Source: an uncultured Pseudomonadota bacterium (GTDB lineage: Bacteria; Pseudomonadota; Alphaproteobacteria; RF32; CAG-239). From it: DNA of 64,000 nucleotides. Position 1 is the first letter of the stretch. Every line of letters starts with the position of its first letter. Below, in pieces: positions 7,727-16,778 of the stretch. The notes beneath the pieces are model-generated. The model did no database searches. It was given only the letters and a program-made list of their open reading frames with translations, and was not told the DNA's origin. The DNA lies in contig CASEZG010000001.1 of the NCBI GenBank assembly GCA_949292375.1, forward strand, positions 141,252 through 205,251, read 5' to 3'. The position numbers and the translations under genes were made by a program.

Positions 7727-10012
7727 TTATTTTGAGCCAAAGCCGCCTAAAGTTTTGAGCAGGAAGGAAACGCTGAACTCATAATTTCCTTCATATTCGG
7801 GGTCGTTTGAGTGGTAGCGATGGATGTCGGTTATGAGTTTGAAACATTCATCCTCGTAAATTATTTCTCCGCCATGTTCAATGGAGCCTCCTTTGGGGGC
7901 AAGGTCTTGTCTGTTATAGATGGTTAAGCTCCAGTCTTTTGTAAGCTTGGCGGTTACTGATATGTATAGTTCTTTTCTTTCTTTGTTGTCGTAAAAATTT
8001 TCAAAAGAATTATTTTTTTGTAAATAAATATATGAAACATAAGTTCTCAGCATATTGGGGCCAAAAGAGGAACCTAGTTCGCTGTATTTTTGTTCCAGAG
8101 TATCTTTATCTAAACGGAAACGGTAGGTTAAATCCAGAAAATCTGACGGAGCGGCATAGATGCGTCCGACATAGTCCGTGAAGTTGCTGTCCTCATCAAT
8201 ATTTTGGGTAAAGCTTTCGTCTTTGTTGAATTTATAGCTTTGAGCGATGAATGCTGATGTTCTACCTAAAATGTTACCGTAAGAGCTCCAATTGATACCA
8301 TAGCTGATACGACTTCCCGTGTCATTGCGGTCATAACCGGGGTAACGATCCAGATTTAGGATATTTGCATCGGATAATTCGATATCCTGACTGTCCTCAT
8401 TAGGGATTTTGTCTTCCTCATTTCCGCCGTTGGGTGCTGCAACAGCAACGATTACGGGTTCTAAAATTTGACGAGAGTTTTCTGTTGCTCTGACAAAAGG
8501 CAGCCGCCACTCTAAGCCGACTTGAGGGAAAACTCTTGCAACGCCACCGGTAAAATTTTCATTTTCAGAATTTGTATAGTTATCTACATAATATAAGTCT
8601 GATTTGACAGATGCTACCATGCGGTATTTTTCACCATATGGACTTGTGTATGGTAAAACCCAAGAATTTATCATTGAGGCGCGTTGGGTGCTGACATCTT
8701 CTTCACGGTAGATTGAAGCAAAATCAAAGTTTGTTTTGTTATATGCACCGTATGGTCCGACATCGCTTATGTTTTCATATGAGATGAGCGGTGCAACAAA
8801 AGGTTTGTTTATGCTGCGGCGGTTAAATTCGTTTTTGTCTGCTTCTCGGAGGTTGTAGCTGACAAGTTTGTAATAATATGCTTCCACGGAGGCATAATTT
8901 CTATTGTCGAAACCCTGCATTCTTAAACGAGATGTTAGCCAAGTGTCATCTTTGTCAGGCAGAGATAAATCTTTTAAGTATAAACTGTCTGAAGCATAGT
9001 TGATGTCAGCGTCAGCAAGCCAGAAATCATTGAGTTCGTAACGCGCTTTTACAAATAAGCTACCACGGTTTTTTTCTTTGTCTTCATCGTATAAAAATGA
9101 ACCTTGGGCATCAATATCGCCGTTATAAAAATATTTTCTATATTGTCCGTCCCAAACTATGCCTTTGTCATAACTTAGTATTGGTGAAAAAACTAAATCT
9201 TCGTGATCGGATATATTCCAAAAATAACGAGGCTGGAAAAAACCACCAAGATAAGATGAACTACCCATTGTCGGCGCAATAAAACCGGAACGGCGTTTTA
9301 CGCTAGGGTCCGGATGGGATAAAAACGGCGTGTAAAAAACAGGTACGCCTTTTACTTCCAAAAAGGCATCATTGTAGTAGATATTTTGACTTTGGGCATC
9401 ATGTTTGACTTTTCGAGCTTTTATCTGCCATAAAGGATCCTTGGTTTGGCATACATCACATGGAGAGTATACAACATTTTCCATTACTTTGTTATCATTG
9501 GCAAGTTTGCGGAATTTGCTCGCGGCTATGCGGGTTTCATCCTTCATGATAATACGGACATCAGTCATATGTCCTTTGGTCATTTGGTCATCAAGCTCAA
9601 CGTAATCCGAAAAAACAACGGTGCCGTCTGCTTGTACAATGCTTACGTTTCCGACAGCTGTTACAATGTCATCTTTTTGGTTATAAATAACCTTATCTGC
9701 TTTTAGGCTTTGATCTTTGCGAATGATATTAACATCTCCAACGGCCGTGATTGTTTGCAGCTCTTTATTATCTATCATTTCATCGGCACTGAAGTAGATG
9801 TCTTCAGTTTCTTTTTCGATACCTTGCTCTGACTGGGGTTTTTTATCCATAAATGAAGTAATGTTATATTGCGGATTGAGTTCTGCGTAAGGTGTTGCTT
9901 TGGGAAGCTCAACGCGGAAAGGCTCTGGCTCGAATGCCACGGACGGTGCCGCAGACGCAGTCCAGAGAGCTACGGTTGTCCAAAATAGATTATGGCTAAA
10001 AAGTTTAGTCAT
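7727..10012 (-). CDS. lptD: LPS-assembly outer-membrane protein LptD
   Basis: LptD is the outer-membrane translocon that inserts lipopolysaccharide. The 761-aa protein has a signal peptide (MTKLFSHNLFWTTVALWTAS), an OstA/LptA-like periplasmic beta-jellyroll (ADEMIDNKELQTITAVGDV, ADKVIYNQKDDIVTAVGNV), a CDVC pair near residue 210, FLSHPDPSVKRRSGFIAPT and a long C-terminal beta-barrel. The chosen ATG overlaps the lptF stop by 8 bases (ATGACTAA), which supports translational coupling; the 25 upstream in-frame codons lie inside lptF. It implies that the organism makes LPS or a related outer-membrane lipid. Confidence 0.92.
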   Translation of the reverse strand: MTKLFSHNLFWTTVALWTASAAPSVAFEPEPFRVELPKATPYAELNPQYNITSFMDKKPQSEQGIEKETEDIYFSADEMIDNKELQTITAVGDVNIIRKDQSLKADKVIYNQKDDIVTAVGNVSIVQADGTVVFSDYVELDDQMTKGHMTDVRIIMKDETRIAASKFRKLANDNKVMENVVYSPCDVCQTKDPLWQIKARKVKHDAQSQNIYYNDAFLEVKGVPVFYTPFLSHPDPSVKRRSGFIAPTMGSSSYLGGFFQPRYFWNISDHEDLVFSPILSYDKGIVWDGQYRKYFYNGDIDAQGSFLYDEDKEKNRGSLFVKARYELNDFWLADADINYASDSLYLKDLSLPDKDDTWLTSRLRMQGFDNRNYASVEAYYYKLVSYNLREADKNEFNRRSINKPFVAPLISYENISDVGPYGAYNKTNFDFASIYREEDVSTQRASMINSWVLPYTSPYGEKYRMVASVKSDLYYVDNYTNSENENFTGGVARVFPQVGLEWRLPFVRATENSRQILEPVIVAVAAPNGGNEEDKIPNEDSQDIELSDANILNLDRYPGYDRNDTGSRISYGINWSSYGNILGRTSAFIAQSYKFNKDESFTQNIDEDSNFTDYVGRIYAAPSDFLDLTYRFRLDKDTLEQKYSELGSSFGPNMLRTYVSYIYLQKNNSFENFYDNKERKELYISVTAKLTKDWSLTIYNRQDLAPKGGSIEHGGEIIYEDECFKLITDIHRYHSNDPEYEGNYEFSVSFLLKTLGGFGSK

Positions 10013-11132
10013 CCGCGATATCCTTAAGTCTTTTTTTGCGTGCAAAGAATGCCGGATTATAGAACAATAAAAGATAAATGCAAGCAAACAAAGGAATTAG
10101 GAAGTTTGCGTATAAGAGCGGAAGAAAATAAAGGTTTTTTGCCGAAAGATTGGTGAAGGCCAAGTCACATGCTTGTACAATAACCATTACTAAAATAGAG
10201 CTTGATATGATTTTGGTTTGTCCGCGACGATTGAAGTTTCCAACCAAAAGCCCCGTACAGGCTAAAATAGCAAATACCAAGTTATATAGTGGTGTTAGAA
10301 TCCTTTTGTGCCCTTCCGTGACATATCGGTTGGCTTCAGCTTCTGTCAGGGTGGGATCATTTTTGGCGTTGAATAGTTCTACCAAATTTTTTTCTCGAAC
10401 ACCTTCTTCTTTTTCTTCTTTGGGGCTGGTAGTGCCAAAGTCAACAGAATAGCGGTCGAAAGATAACGAAGAAAATTGAGAGTTTTTTGTGTTTATTTCT
10501 TGTCTTACACCGTTAACCAAGATAATACGAGGCCCTTTGTCGGTATAAACAACGCGCCCTTTTTCTGCGGATAAGGTCATTTTTTTGTTCGGGTTGCGCT
10601 CGTCGTTAACTAAAATTCCGCTTAGAGAACCATCTTTTTCGTGTGTGGTAACAAAGACGGTAAGCATATATTGTAAGGTGGTAAATTCACCTTCTCTGAA
10701 CATAAGGTGCGATACGTCGTTTTTTACTTTCCATTCAAGTTCATTGAAAGTTTTTTCTGCTTGCGGAATGCCGATGTTGTTTACATATAAGCCAAATATT
10801 GAAAGCATTATCCCCATAAAAACCGCCGGTTTGGCGTTTTGCCAAGGGCTGATACCTGCAGATTTCATAACCACAAGTTCTCGGTCAGATAGCATTCGGT
10901 TGTAAACAAACAAAACGGCAACAAATAAGGCGATGGGGGATAAGATAATGTATAATCTGGGCATTAGTAATGAGGTCATCTCAATAAACAAGCTTAGAGG
11001 CAAGCCTTTATTGGTTATGAGCTCAACAAAGCGTAACGATTGTGTTAACCACAAAATGGATAACAGCGAGAAGGTTACCAGAAGGAAACCGACAAATATT
11101 TGTTTGGCTATATAGACGTTTAGTTTTTTCAT
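10005..11132 (-). CDS. lptF: LPS export permease LptF (LptF/LptG family)
   Basis: An inner-membrane subunit of the LPS exporter LptB2FG. The 375-aa protein has the family layout: two N-terminal membrane segments, the cytoplasmic coupling motif SDRELVVMKSAGISP, a periplasmic beta-jellyroll (about residues 120-260) and three to four C-terminal membrane segments. The coupling motif and the segment LLMPRLYIILSPIALFVAV are closer to LptF than LptG. In most alphaproteobacteria lptG follows immediately; here the next gene is lptD, so the second permease must be elsewhere or missing. Confidence 0.85.
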   Translation of the reverse strand: MKKLNVYIAKQIFVGFLLVTFSLLSILWLTQSLRFVELITNKGLPLSLFIEMTSLLMPRLYIILSPIALFVAVLFVYNRMLSDRELVVMKSAGISPWQNAKPAVFMGIMLSIFGLYVNNIGIPQAEKTFNELEWKVKNDVSHLMFREGEFTTLQYMLTVFVTTHEKDGSLSGILVNDERNPNKKMTLSAEKGRVVYTDKGPRIILVNGVRQEINTKNSQFSSLSFDRYSVDFGTTSPKEEKEEGVREKNLVELFNAKNDPTLTEAEANRYVTEGHKRILTPLYNLVFAILACTGLLVGNFNRRGQTKIISSSILVMVIVQACDLAFTNLSAKNLYFLPLLYANFLIPLFACIYLLLFYNPAFFARKKRLKDIADD

Positions 11133-11285
11133 ATCATCAGATGTTTATTTGTACAAATCGGTTTGGATTATAAACAAAATATATTATAAAAAAACTAATA
11201 TTTTTAAAAATTTTCATAATTTATTTTATTTTCTTTGTTTTTAATGTTATAATAGACAAAAAATTAAGCAAAACGGAGATGCGTG

Positions 11286-12656
11286 ATGGTTAAAAATCAG
11301 CAGTCAGAGGAAAAGGAGGAAAAAGCCTCAAAAGAGGAGGCTCAGCGACTTTTGGATTTAGCCAAAGAGGATGAAAAGCGCATTAAAGAAGAAATCAGAG
11401 CTCTGAAGGCTGAAATTGAAAATGCACAACAGGTTAAGACAGGGCGCGTTATTGATGTTCATTGGGCGCAAGAGCAAATTGCCGAATATAGTTTTCTTGC
11501 GGAAGTTGCCGGTAGAAAAAAAGACCGTTTAGAAAAAATTGTGACTTTGGGTATTCAGGATGGATTGCCTGAGTTGATTAATTTTACTCCTAAACAGAAG
11601 GTTTATTTTGATAAAAAAAGCAATGAAGAAGCTTTGGATGAGGAAAAGCCCAAAGATGATAAACAAGAAAAAAGAGAGCCTGTCGAAGAGAAAAAGCCCG
11701 AAAAAGAAGAAAAGAAGAAAAAAACTGAAAAAAAGTTGAAAAAAAACAAAAAGATTGCCGGAGAAGAACAGAAAAAAACCGGAAATGCTAAATTGAAGGA
11801 AATAGCCAGAGGTGTTTCGGCTTTTGCGTTGGAAAAACAGGCAAGAGAGATTAACTCTTCCGTGAAGGGTTTGGATAATGCGGCAAAGAATCCGTCGCAA
11901 AAAGAACAGCTGAAAAAAGAAAAAGAGCAAGAAAAAGTTTTTAAGAAGTTACAGAAAGAAAATGATAAAGGGATTACGGCTACTCGGACAGAAGGGCTGT
12001 TTGTGAATAAGGATGGAAAAAAAGAAGATAAGACCACAATTCAGAAAACAGCCGGTGATGATAAGAAAAAGATGGATGAGTTGCGTCATACCGAACTGAA
12101 AAAGAAAATTGAAAATCTGCGTGAAAAACTCGAAAAACTTCAAGAAAAACGGCTTCAACAAGCGAAAGGTTTCGGGCGAGAAGTTGATGAGGTTAGGTTT
12201 AATGCTCAGGAAGCTAAAAAATTGCCCAGCGTAAAAGCAGGAGAGGCCGTGAAGAAAGCTCTTGAGGCAAAAGAACTTCCCAAAGCGGAAATAGGCGGGG
12301 TTATCAGCGAATCGAGTTTGAATAAAGTAGAATATGCAACAAAAAAAGCAGAAGAAAGTGTTAAAACGGCATCTTTTGTGCCTGATTATGCTACTCCTGA
12401 ATTTAAGAAAAAAGCTGAGGAACAAAAAAGAAATAAAAATGCGGATAGGCAGAAGTTATTGGCTTTAAGCGGTAGGTCTGTCGCAGATAATCGTGCAGAA
12501 AATTCTCAAGAAAATGAAAAGACACAGGAAAAGCAGGAATATAGGATTGATCCGGAAAAAAGCAAACAAAGAGATGCCGAGAAAAATGGCAAAGAGATTA
12601 GTTTGCAACAATATCAGGAGATGAAACGTTTGAAATCTAACTCAATGGCGGGTTAA
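11286..12656 (+). CDS. Lys/Glu-rich coiled-coil protein
   Basis: A 456-aa, highly charged protein. Residues 1-55 and most of 120-330 are Lys/Glu/Gln-rich with heptad-like spacing, predicting long coiled coil or disordered regions; a short globular-looking part lies around residues 55-110 (VIDVHWAQEQIAEYSFLAEV, GIQDGLPELINFTPKQK). No signal peptide or membrane segment is seen. A TATAAT at about 11248 and CGGAG seven bases before the ATG support expression as a single gene; a terminator follows. No family recognised. Low complexity makes homology calls unreliable. Confidence 0.7.
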   Translation: MVKNQQSEEKEEKASKEEAQRLLDLAKEDEKRIKEEIRALKAEIENAQQVKTGRVIDVHWAQEQIAEYSFLAEVAGRKKDRLEKIVTLGIQDGLPELINFTPKQKVYFDKKSNEEALDEEKPKDDKQEKREPVEEKKPEKEEKKKKTEKKLKKNKKIAGEEQKKTGNAKLKEIARGVSAFALEKQAREINSSVKGLDNAAKNPSQKEQLKKEKEQEKVFKKLQKENDKGITATRTEGLFVNKDGKKEDKTTIQKTAGDDKKKMDELRHTELKKKIENLREKLEKLQEKRLQQAKGFGREVDEVRFNAQEAKKLPSVKAGEAVKKALEAKELPKAEIGGVISESSLNKVEYATKKAEESVKTASFVPDYATPEFKKKAEEQKRNKNADRQKLLALSGRSVADNRAENSQENEKTQEKQEYRIDPEKSKQRDAEKNGKEISLQQYQEMKRLKSNSMAG

Positions 12657-12682
12657 GCGTTTTTGATATTTTGTTTGTTTTG

Positions 12683-12706
12683 AGGGGGCTTTTTAGCTCC
12701 CTTTTT
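12683..12706 (+). terminator. Terminator after the coiled-coil gene
   Basis: GGGGGCT, a TTTT loop and AGCTCCC form an 8-bp stem (with the flanking A-T pair) followed by TTTTT. The remaining ~130 bases before the hydrogenase operon hold a small GTCCG/CGGAC hairpin (12788-12807) and no clear promoter consensus. Confidence 0.8.
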
Positions 12707-12834
12707 ACATTCTGTTTTTTCCGGCTCTTATTTTTTTATGCTTGCATAAGCTTTTGTTTACTAATACTCTATTAACATATTTTTATTGTCCGTAATGATT
12801 GGCGGACCTTTGTTAACGAAAGAAAGGGGAAAAG

Positions 12835-13314
12835 ATGACCGACGCTTCAGTTGCCTCGCAAGTTGCCGCCAAGTGGCGGAAAAAAAGAGGGTCATTAATT
12901 ATGGCTCTGCACGAAATCCAAAGCGTGAAGGGCTATGTGCCTTGGGAAGATGCCGTTGATATTGCTAACGGAATGGGAATTCCTCTGGCGCGTATTTATG
13001 AAGTTCTGACCTTCTATAATTTCTTTAAGTTAGATGCCCCCGGCAAAGCGGTTATCTCAGTTTGTACTGGAACCGCTTGTTATTTAAAAGGCAATGACAA
13101 AGTGTTGGAAGAGTTCAAAAAAGAACTGGGAATCGGTGAGGGCGAGAGCACACCGGACAGAATGTTCCATCTGCAGGTGGTTCGTTGTGTGGGGTGTTGC
13201 GGTTTGGCTCCGGTTTGTGTGGTTAACGGAAAAACTTATGGTCGTGTATCTCCGAATGATGTCAGAAATATTTTGGATGAATGGCGTGCCAAATTAGCTG
13301 ATGATAAGGAGTAA
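12835..13314 (+). CDS. hydC: [FeFe]-hydrogenase subunit HydC (NuoE-like)
   Basis: A 159-aa thioredoxin-fold [2Fe-2S] protein of the NuoE/HydC family. After an N-terminal helical bundle (SLIMALHEIQSVKGYVP) come the cluster ligands: SVCTGTACYLKG (first pair) and RCVGCCGLAPVC (second pair). It is expected to pass electrons between the NAD(P)H-oxidising flavin subunit and the hydrogenase. It is first in a three-gene operon (hydC-hydB-hydA), with AAAGGGGAAAAG just upstream of the ATG. The lack of other nuo genes and the hydrogenase downstream argue against a complex I role. Confidence 0.88.
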   Translation: MTDASVASQVAAKWRKKRGSLIMALHEIQSVKGYVPWEDAVDIANGMGIPLARIYEVLTFYNFFKLDAPGKAVISVCTGTACYLKGNDKVLEEFKKELGIGEGESTPDRMFHLQVVRCVGCCGLAPVCVVNGKTYGRVSPNDVRNILDEWRAKLADDKE

Positions 13315-13319
13315 AGAAT

Positions 13320-14948
13320 ATGGCCGAGATTGATATTGATAAAAGATTTGATATTCATGAAATCGCCAAAAACAAGAAAGCTGATTTGGACAGATTTCAT
13401 GACATTATATCTTTATTGCAAGATGCGGTGGAAGAATATGACCTTAAAGACAAGGTACGCATCGTGGCTGCCGGTTGTATGGGGTTGTGCGCACAAGGTC
13501 CGTTGATGAGAGTTGAAATCAAAGGCCAAAAAGATATTCTTTACAAGCGTCTGGAGCCATTGATTGCGCGCTTGATTGTTGCTGAACATGTTGTTCCTGC
13601 TTTGAAACTGGAAGAAGGCGAAACTTTTGAGTTGCCTGAGTTCTTACAGCAACATGTTTTGTCTTTGGATTTGCCTTTCTTTACCAAGCAAGAAAAAGTG
13701 GTTTTGAAGTTGGCCGGACATATGGATCCTGAAGATATTCAGGAATATATGGCTCATGGCGGTTATTTGGCTTTGGAAAAAGTGCTTAAAACCATGACGC
13801 CGGCTCAGGTTGTTGATGAGATTAAACGCTCTGGTTTGCGTGGCCGCGGTGGTGGCGGTTTCTCAACCGGTATGAAATGGGAATTGGCTGCAAAAGTGCC
13901 GACGATTGATGAAAAGTTCATTATCTGTAACGGTGATGAAGGCGACCCCGGTGCTTATATGGACAGAAGTATTTTGGAGGCGAATCCGCATGCCGTGATT
14001 GAGGGTATGATGATTGCGGCTTATGCCATCGGGGCAACGGAAGGATGGTTTTATATCCGTGCCGAATATCCTTTGGCGGTTGAGCGGCTTGAAAAAGCCA
14101 TTAAAGCTTGCAAAAAGAATCGTCTGCTCGGCAATAATATTATGGGTACGGATTTTAACTTTAATATTGATATTCGTCTCGGTGCCGGTGCTTTTGTTTG
14201 CGGTGAAGAAACAGCCTTGATTCACTCTATTGAAGGAAAGCGCGGTACGCCGCGTCCGCGTCCGCCTTATCCGACAGATAAGGGACTTTGGGGCAAGCCA
14301 AGTTGCGTAAACAATGTGGAAACGCTTGGCAATGTGGCTTCGATTATCTTAAAAGGTGCGGATTGGTTTGCATCCTTTGGTACGGAAACATCTAAGGGAA
14401 CAAAAGTTTTTGCTTTAACCGGACAAGTTGAACATTCCGGCTTGATTGAGGTGCCGATGGGAACGACGATTAATGAAATCGTAAATGAAATTGGCGGCGG
14501 AGTACCAAACGGCAAAAAGCTCAAAGCGGTTCAGACAGGAGGACCTTCCGGCGGTGTTATTCCTTCAGAATATATGGATTTGCCCGTTTGTTATGAGGAG
14601 CTTAAAAAAGTCGGTTCAATTATGGGCTCTGGCGGTATGATTGTTATTGATGATACGCAAGATATGGTTTCCTTGGCAAACTTTTATCTGGACTTTACGG
14701 TTGATGAATCTTGCGGAAAGTGTGCTCCTTGTCGTATCGGCGGAAAACAGATGCTTTTGTTGTTGGAAAAAATCAATAAAGGTAAAGGAACTAAAGAAGA
14801 TATTGAAGAACTGCGCAAAATCGCTCATGCTATGCAAAAAGCTTCTCTTTGCGGCTTGGGGCAGACCGCGCCGAATCCGGTATTGTCAACTTTGAAGTTC
14901 TATGAGAACGAGTATTTGGCCAAAGTTGAGAAAAACGAGAAAAAATAG
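13320..14948 (+). CDS. hydB: [FeFe]-hydrogenase flavin subunit HydB (NuoF-like)
   Basis: The 542-aa NuoF-like subunit binds FMN and NAD(P)H. Seen: an N-terminal thioredoxin-like domain (residues 1-95), the FMN loop GRGGGGFSTGMKWE, GDEGDPGAYMDR, and a [4Fe-4S] site SCGKCAPCRIGG plus Cys in SLCGLGQ. Two oddities are visible. The N-terminal domain keeps only the second cysteine pair (GCMGLC, C53 and C57), so its [2Fe-2S] cluster is probably lost. The extra C-terminal ferredoxin domain of Thermotoga HydB is absent. It starts five bases after hydC and ends 13 bases before hydA. Electron bifurcation between NADH and ferredoxin is plausible but not provable here. Confidence 0.88.
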   Translation: MAEIDIDKRFDIHEIAKNKKADLDRFHDIISLLQDAVEEYDLKDKVRIVAAGCMGLCAQGPLMRVEIKGQKDILYKRLEPLIARLIVAEHVVPALKLEEGETFELPEFLQQHVLSLDLPFFTKQEKVVLKLAGHMDPEDIQEYMAHGGYLALEKVLKTMTPAQVVDEIKRSGLRGRGGGGFSTGMKWELAAKVPTIDEKFIICNGDEGDPGAYMDRSILEANPHAVIEGMMIAAYAIGATEGWFYIRAEYPLAVERLEKAIKACKKNRLLGNNIMGTDFNFNIDIRLGAGAFVCGEETALIHSIEGKRGTPRPRPPYPTDKGLWGKPSCVNNVETLGNVASIILKGADWFASFGTETSKGTKVFALTGQVEHSGLIEVPMGTTINEIVNEIGGGVPNGKKLKAVQTGGPSGGVIPSEYMDLPVCYEELKKVGSIMGSGGMIVIDDTQDMVSLANFYLDFTVDESCGKCAPCRIGGKQMLLLLEKINKGKGTKEDIEELRKIAHAMQKASLCGLGQTAPNPVLSTLKFYENEYLAKVEKNEKK

Positions 14949-14961
14949 AGGAGAGCTTAGA

Positions 14962-16731
14962 ATGGTAAAATTGAAGATTGATAACTATGATGTCGAAGTT
15001 CCGGCCGGTACCTCTATTTTGGATGCGGCTCGTACGGTGCAAATAGAAATTCCGACTTTGTGCAAACATCCTGATGTTGACCCAAGTGCCGGTTGTGGTA
15101 TGTGTATTGTTCGTGTCAACGGGCGAATTATGCGTTCTTGTTGTACGCCCGTGAGTGAGGGAATGGAAGTTATTACTTCAGATCCGGAGCTTGTTGATGT
15201 GCGTCGCACGGTGTTAAAGTTGATTTTGAGTAACCATCCAAACGAATGTTTAACTTGTATTCGTTCCGGACATTGCGAATTGCAGGATATGGCAAATACG
15301 TTTGGTATTAGGGACAGCAAACTGCCCAGCTTAAATAAAAAATATGAAATTGATGATTCTACCAAAGCCATTGTTTTGGATGCATCTAAATGTATTGTTT
15401 GCGGCAGGTGTGTTGAAGTTTGCCAAAACCAACAAAATGTTTGGGCTTTGAGCTATTTGAATCGTGGTTTGGCAACCAGAATTTCGGCTGCCGGCGGGAT
15501 TAAACTGGCGGACAGTCCTTGTATTAAATGTGGTCAATGTTCGGCGCATTGCCCGACAGGTGCAATAGTTGAGTATGATGAGACCGAAAAAGTTTGGAAT
15601 ATGTTGAATGATCAAAATCTTTATACAATTGTACAGATTGCTCCGGCTGTACGCGTGGCTATTGGTGAAGAGTTCGGTTATGAGTTTGGTGAAAATCTGA
15701 CAGGAAAGACTTATGCTGCTTTGCGTCGTATGGGATTCAAAAAGGTATTTGATACGAATTTTGGTGCCGATTTGACCATTATTGAAGAAGCTTCTGAGTT
15801 TGTGGAACGCTTTAAAAATAAACCCGAGAGCTTGCCGATGTTTACGTCTTGTTGTCCGGCTTGGGTGGATTTGTTGGAAAAATATCATCAAGATATGATT
15901 CCTCACTTTTCTACTTGTAAATCTCCGCAATCTATGGTCGGAGCAATGGCTAAAACTTATTATGCCGAAAAAATGGGAATTGATCCGGCAAAAATCAGAG
16001 TTGTTTCGGTTATGCCTTGTACGGCTAAAAAATGGGAGATTGTTCGTAGCGAGGATATGCGTAGTTCCGGCTATCAGGATGTTGATGTTTCTATCACGAC
16101 ACGTGAATTGGCTCGGATGATTAAACAAGCAGGAATAGATTTTCGCAAGTTGCATGATGAGGAGGCGGATAGTCCTTTGGGAGAATATTCCGGTGCTGCG
16201 ACAATTTTCGGAACAACCGGCGGTGTTATGACTGCGGCATTGCGCACTGCTTATTTCTATATTACCGGTGAGGAACTCGGTGATTTGGACTTTAAGGAAA
16301 TTGACGGACTTGAGGGAATTAAAGAGGCAGAGGTCGATATAAAAGGGACCAAGGTTAAAATTGCCGTTGCTCACGGAATAGGAAATGTTGAGCAGGTTTT
16401 GGATAAGGTTCGTCAGGCTAAAGAAAATGGTGAAGAAATGCCGTATCACTTTATTGAGGTTATGGCTTGTCGCGGCGGATGTGTTGCCGGCGGTGGACAG
16501 CCCCGCGTGATGATGCCGGACCAACCCAAACCACGCGGTATTACCGATGATATTCGGAAAAAGCGGGCTAAGGGGTTGTTTGATGAAGATTTGAATGCTA
16601 AAAACAGATTATCTCATCATAACGAATCTATTAAAACCTTGTATGCCGAATATTTAGGAAAAGCAGGTTCGGAAAAGGCGCATGAGTTGCTGCATACACA
16701 TTATGTGCCGAGAGGACTGTATAAAAAATAA
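14962..16731 (+). CDS. hydA: [FeFe]-hydrogenase catalytic subunit HydA
   Basis: The 589-aa catalytic subunit reduces protons to H2. Domains in order: a plant-type [2Fe-2S] ferredoxin (CKHPDVDPSAGCGMC...SCC), a His/Cys-ligated [4Fe-4S] motif (HPNECLTCIRSGHC), two [4Fe-4S] motifs (CIVCGRCVEVC and CIKCGQCSAHC), then the H-cluster domain with all three signatures: TSCCPAW (about residue 294), MPCTAKKWE (about 350) and EVMACRGGCVAGGG (about 500), and a C-terminal small-subunit-like tail ending HELLHTHYVPRG. The start is set by AGAGGAG upstream; 20 extra upstream codons overlap hydB. Maturases HydE, HydF and HydG are not in this window but would be required. Confidence 0.95.
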   Translation: MVKLKIDNYDVEVPAGTSILDAARTVQIEIPTLCKHPDVDPSAGCGMCIVRVNGRIMRSCCTPVSEGMEVITSDPELVDVRRTVLKLILSNHPNECLTCIRSGHCELQDMANTFGIRDSKLPSLNKKYEIDDSTKAIVLDASKCIVCGRCVEVCQNQQNVWALSYLNRGLATRISAAGGIKLADSPCIKCGQCSAHCPTGAIVEYDETEKVWNMLNDQNLYTIVQIAPAVRVAIGEEFGYEFGENLTGKTYAALRRMGFKKVFDTNFGADLTIIEEASEFVERFKNKPESLPMFTSCCPAWVDLLEKYHQDMIPHFSTCKSPQSMVGAMAKTYYAEKMGIDPAKIRVVSVMPCTAKKWEIVRSEDMRSSGYQDVDVSITTRELARMIKQAGIDFRKLHDEEADSPLGEYSGAATIFGTTGGVMTAALRTAYFYITGEELGDLDFKEIDGLEGIKEAEVDIKGTKVKIAVAHGIGNVEQVLDKVRQAKENGEEMPYHFIEVMACRGGCVAGGGQPRVMMPDQPKPRGITDDIRKKRAKGLFDEDLNAKNRLSHHNESIKTLYAEYLGKAGSEKAHELLHTHYVPRGLYKK

Positions 16732-16748
16732 TGGTGAAAACACTAAAA

Positions 16749-16776
16749 AACCTCTCCTTAAGGAGAGGTTTTTTTA
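16749..16776. terminator. Bidirectional terminator between hydA and glgA
   Basis: A perfect 22-base palindrome (AACCTCTCCTT and its complement) is flanked by an A-run on the left and a T-run on the right, so it can end both hydA and the convergent glgA transcripts. Confidence 0.85.
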
Positions 16777-16778
16777 TG

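Noticed and set aside
11529..12425. Antisense frames over the Lys/Glu-rich gene
   Set aside because: Phe/Leu-rich antisense frames are the expected shadow of AAG/GAA-rich coding sequence.
12835..14948. Respiratory complex I genes (nuoE, nuoF)
   Set aside because: No other nuo genes occur; the adjacent hydA and the spacing show a hydrogenase operon.
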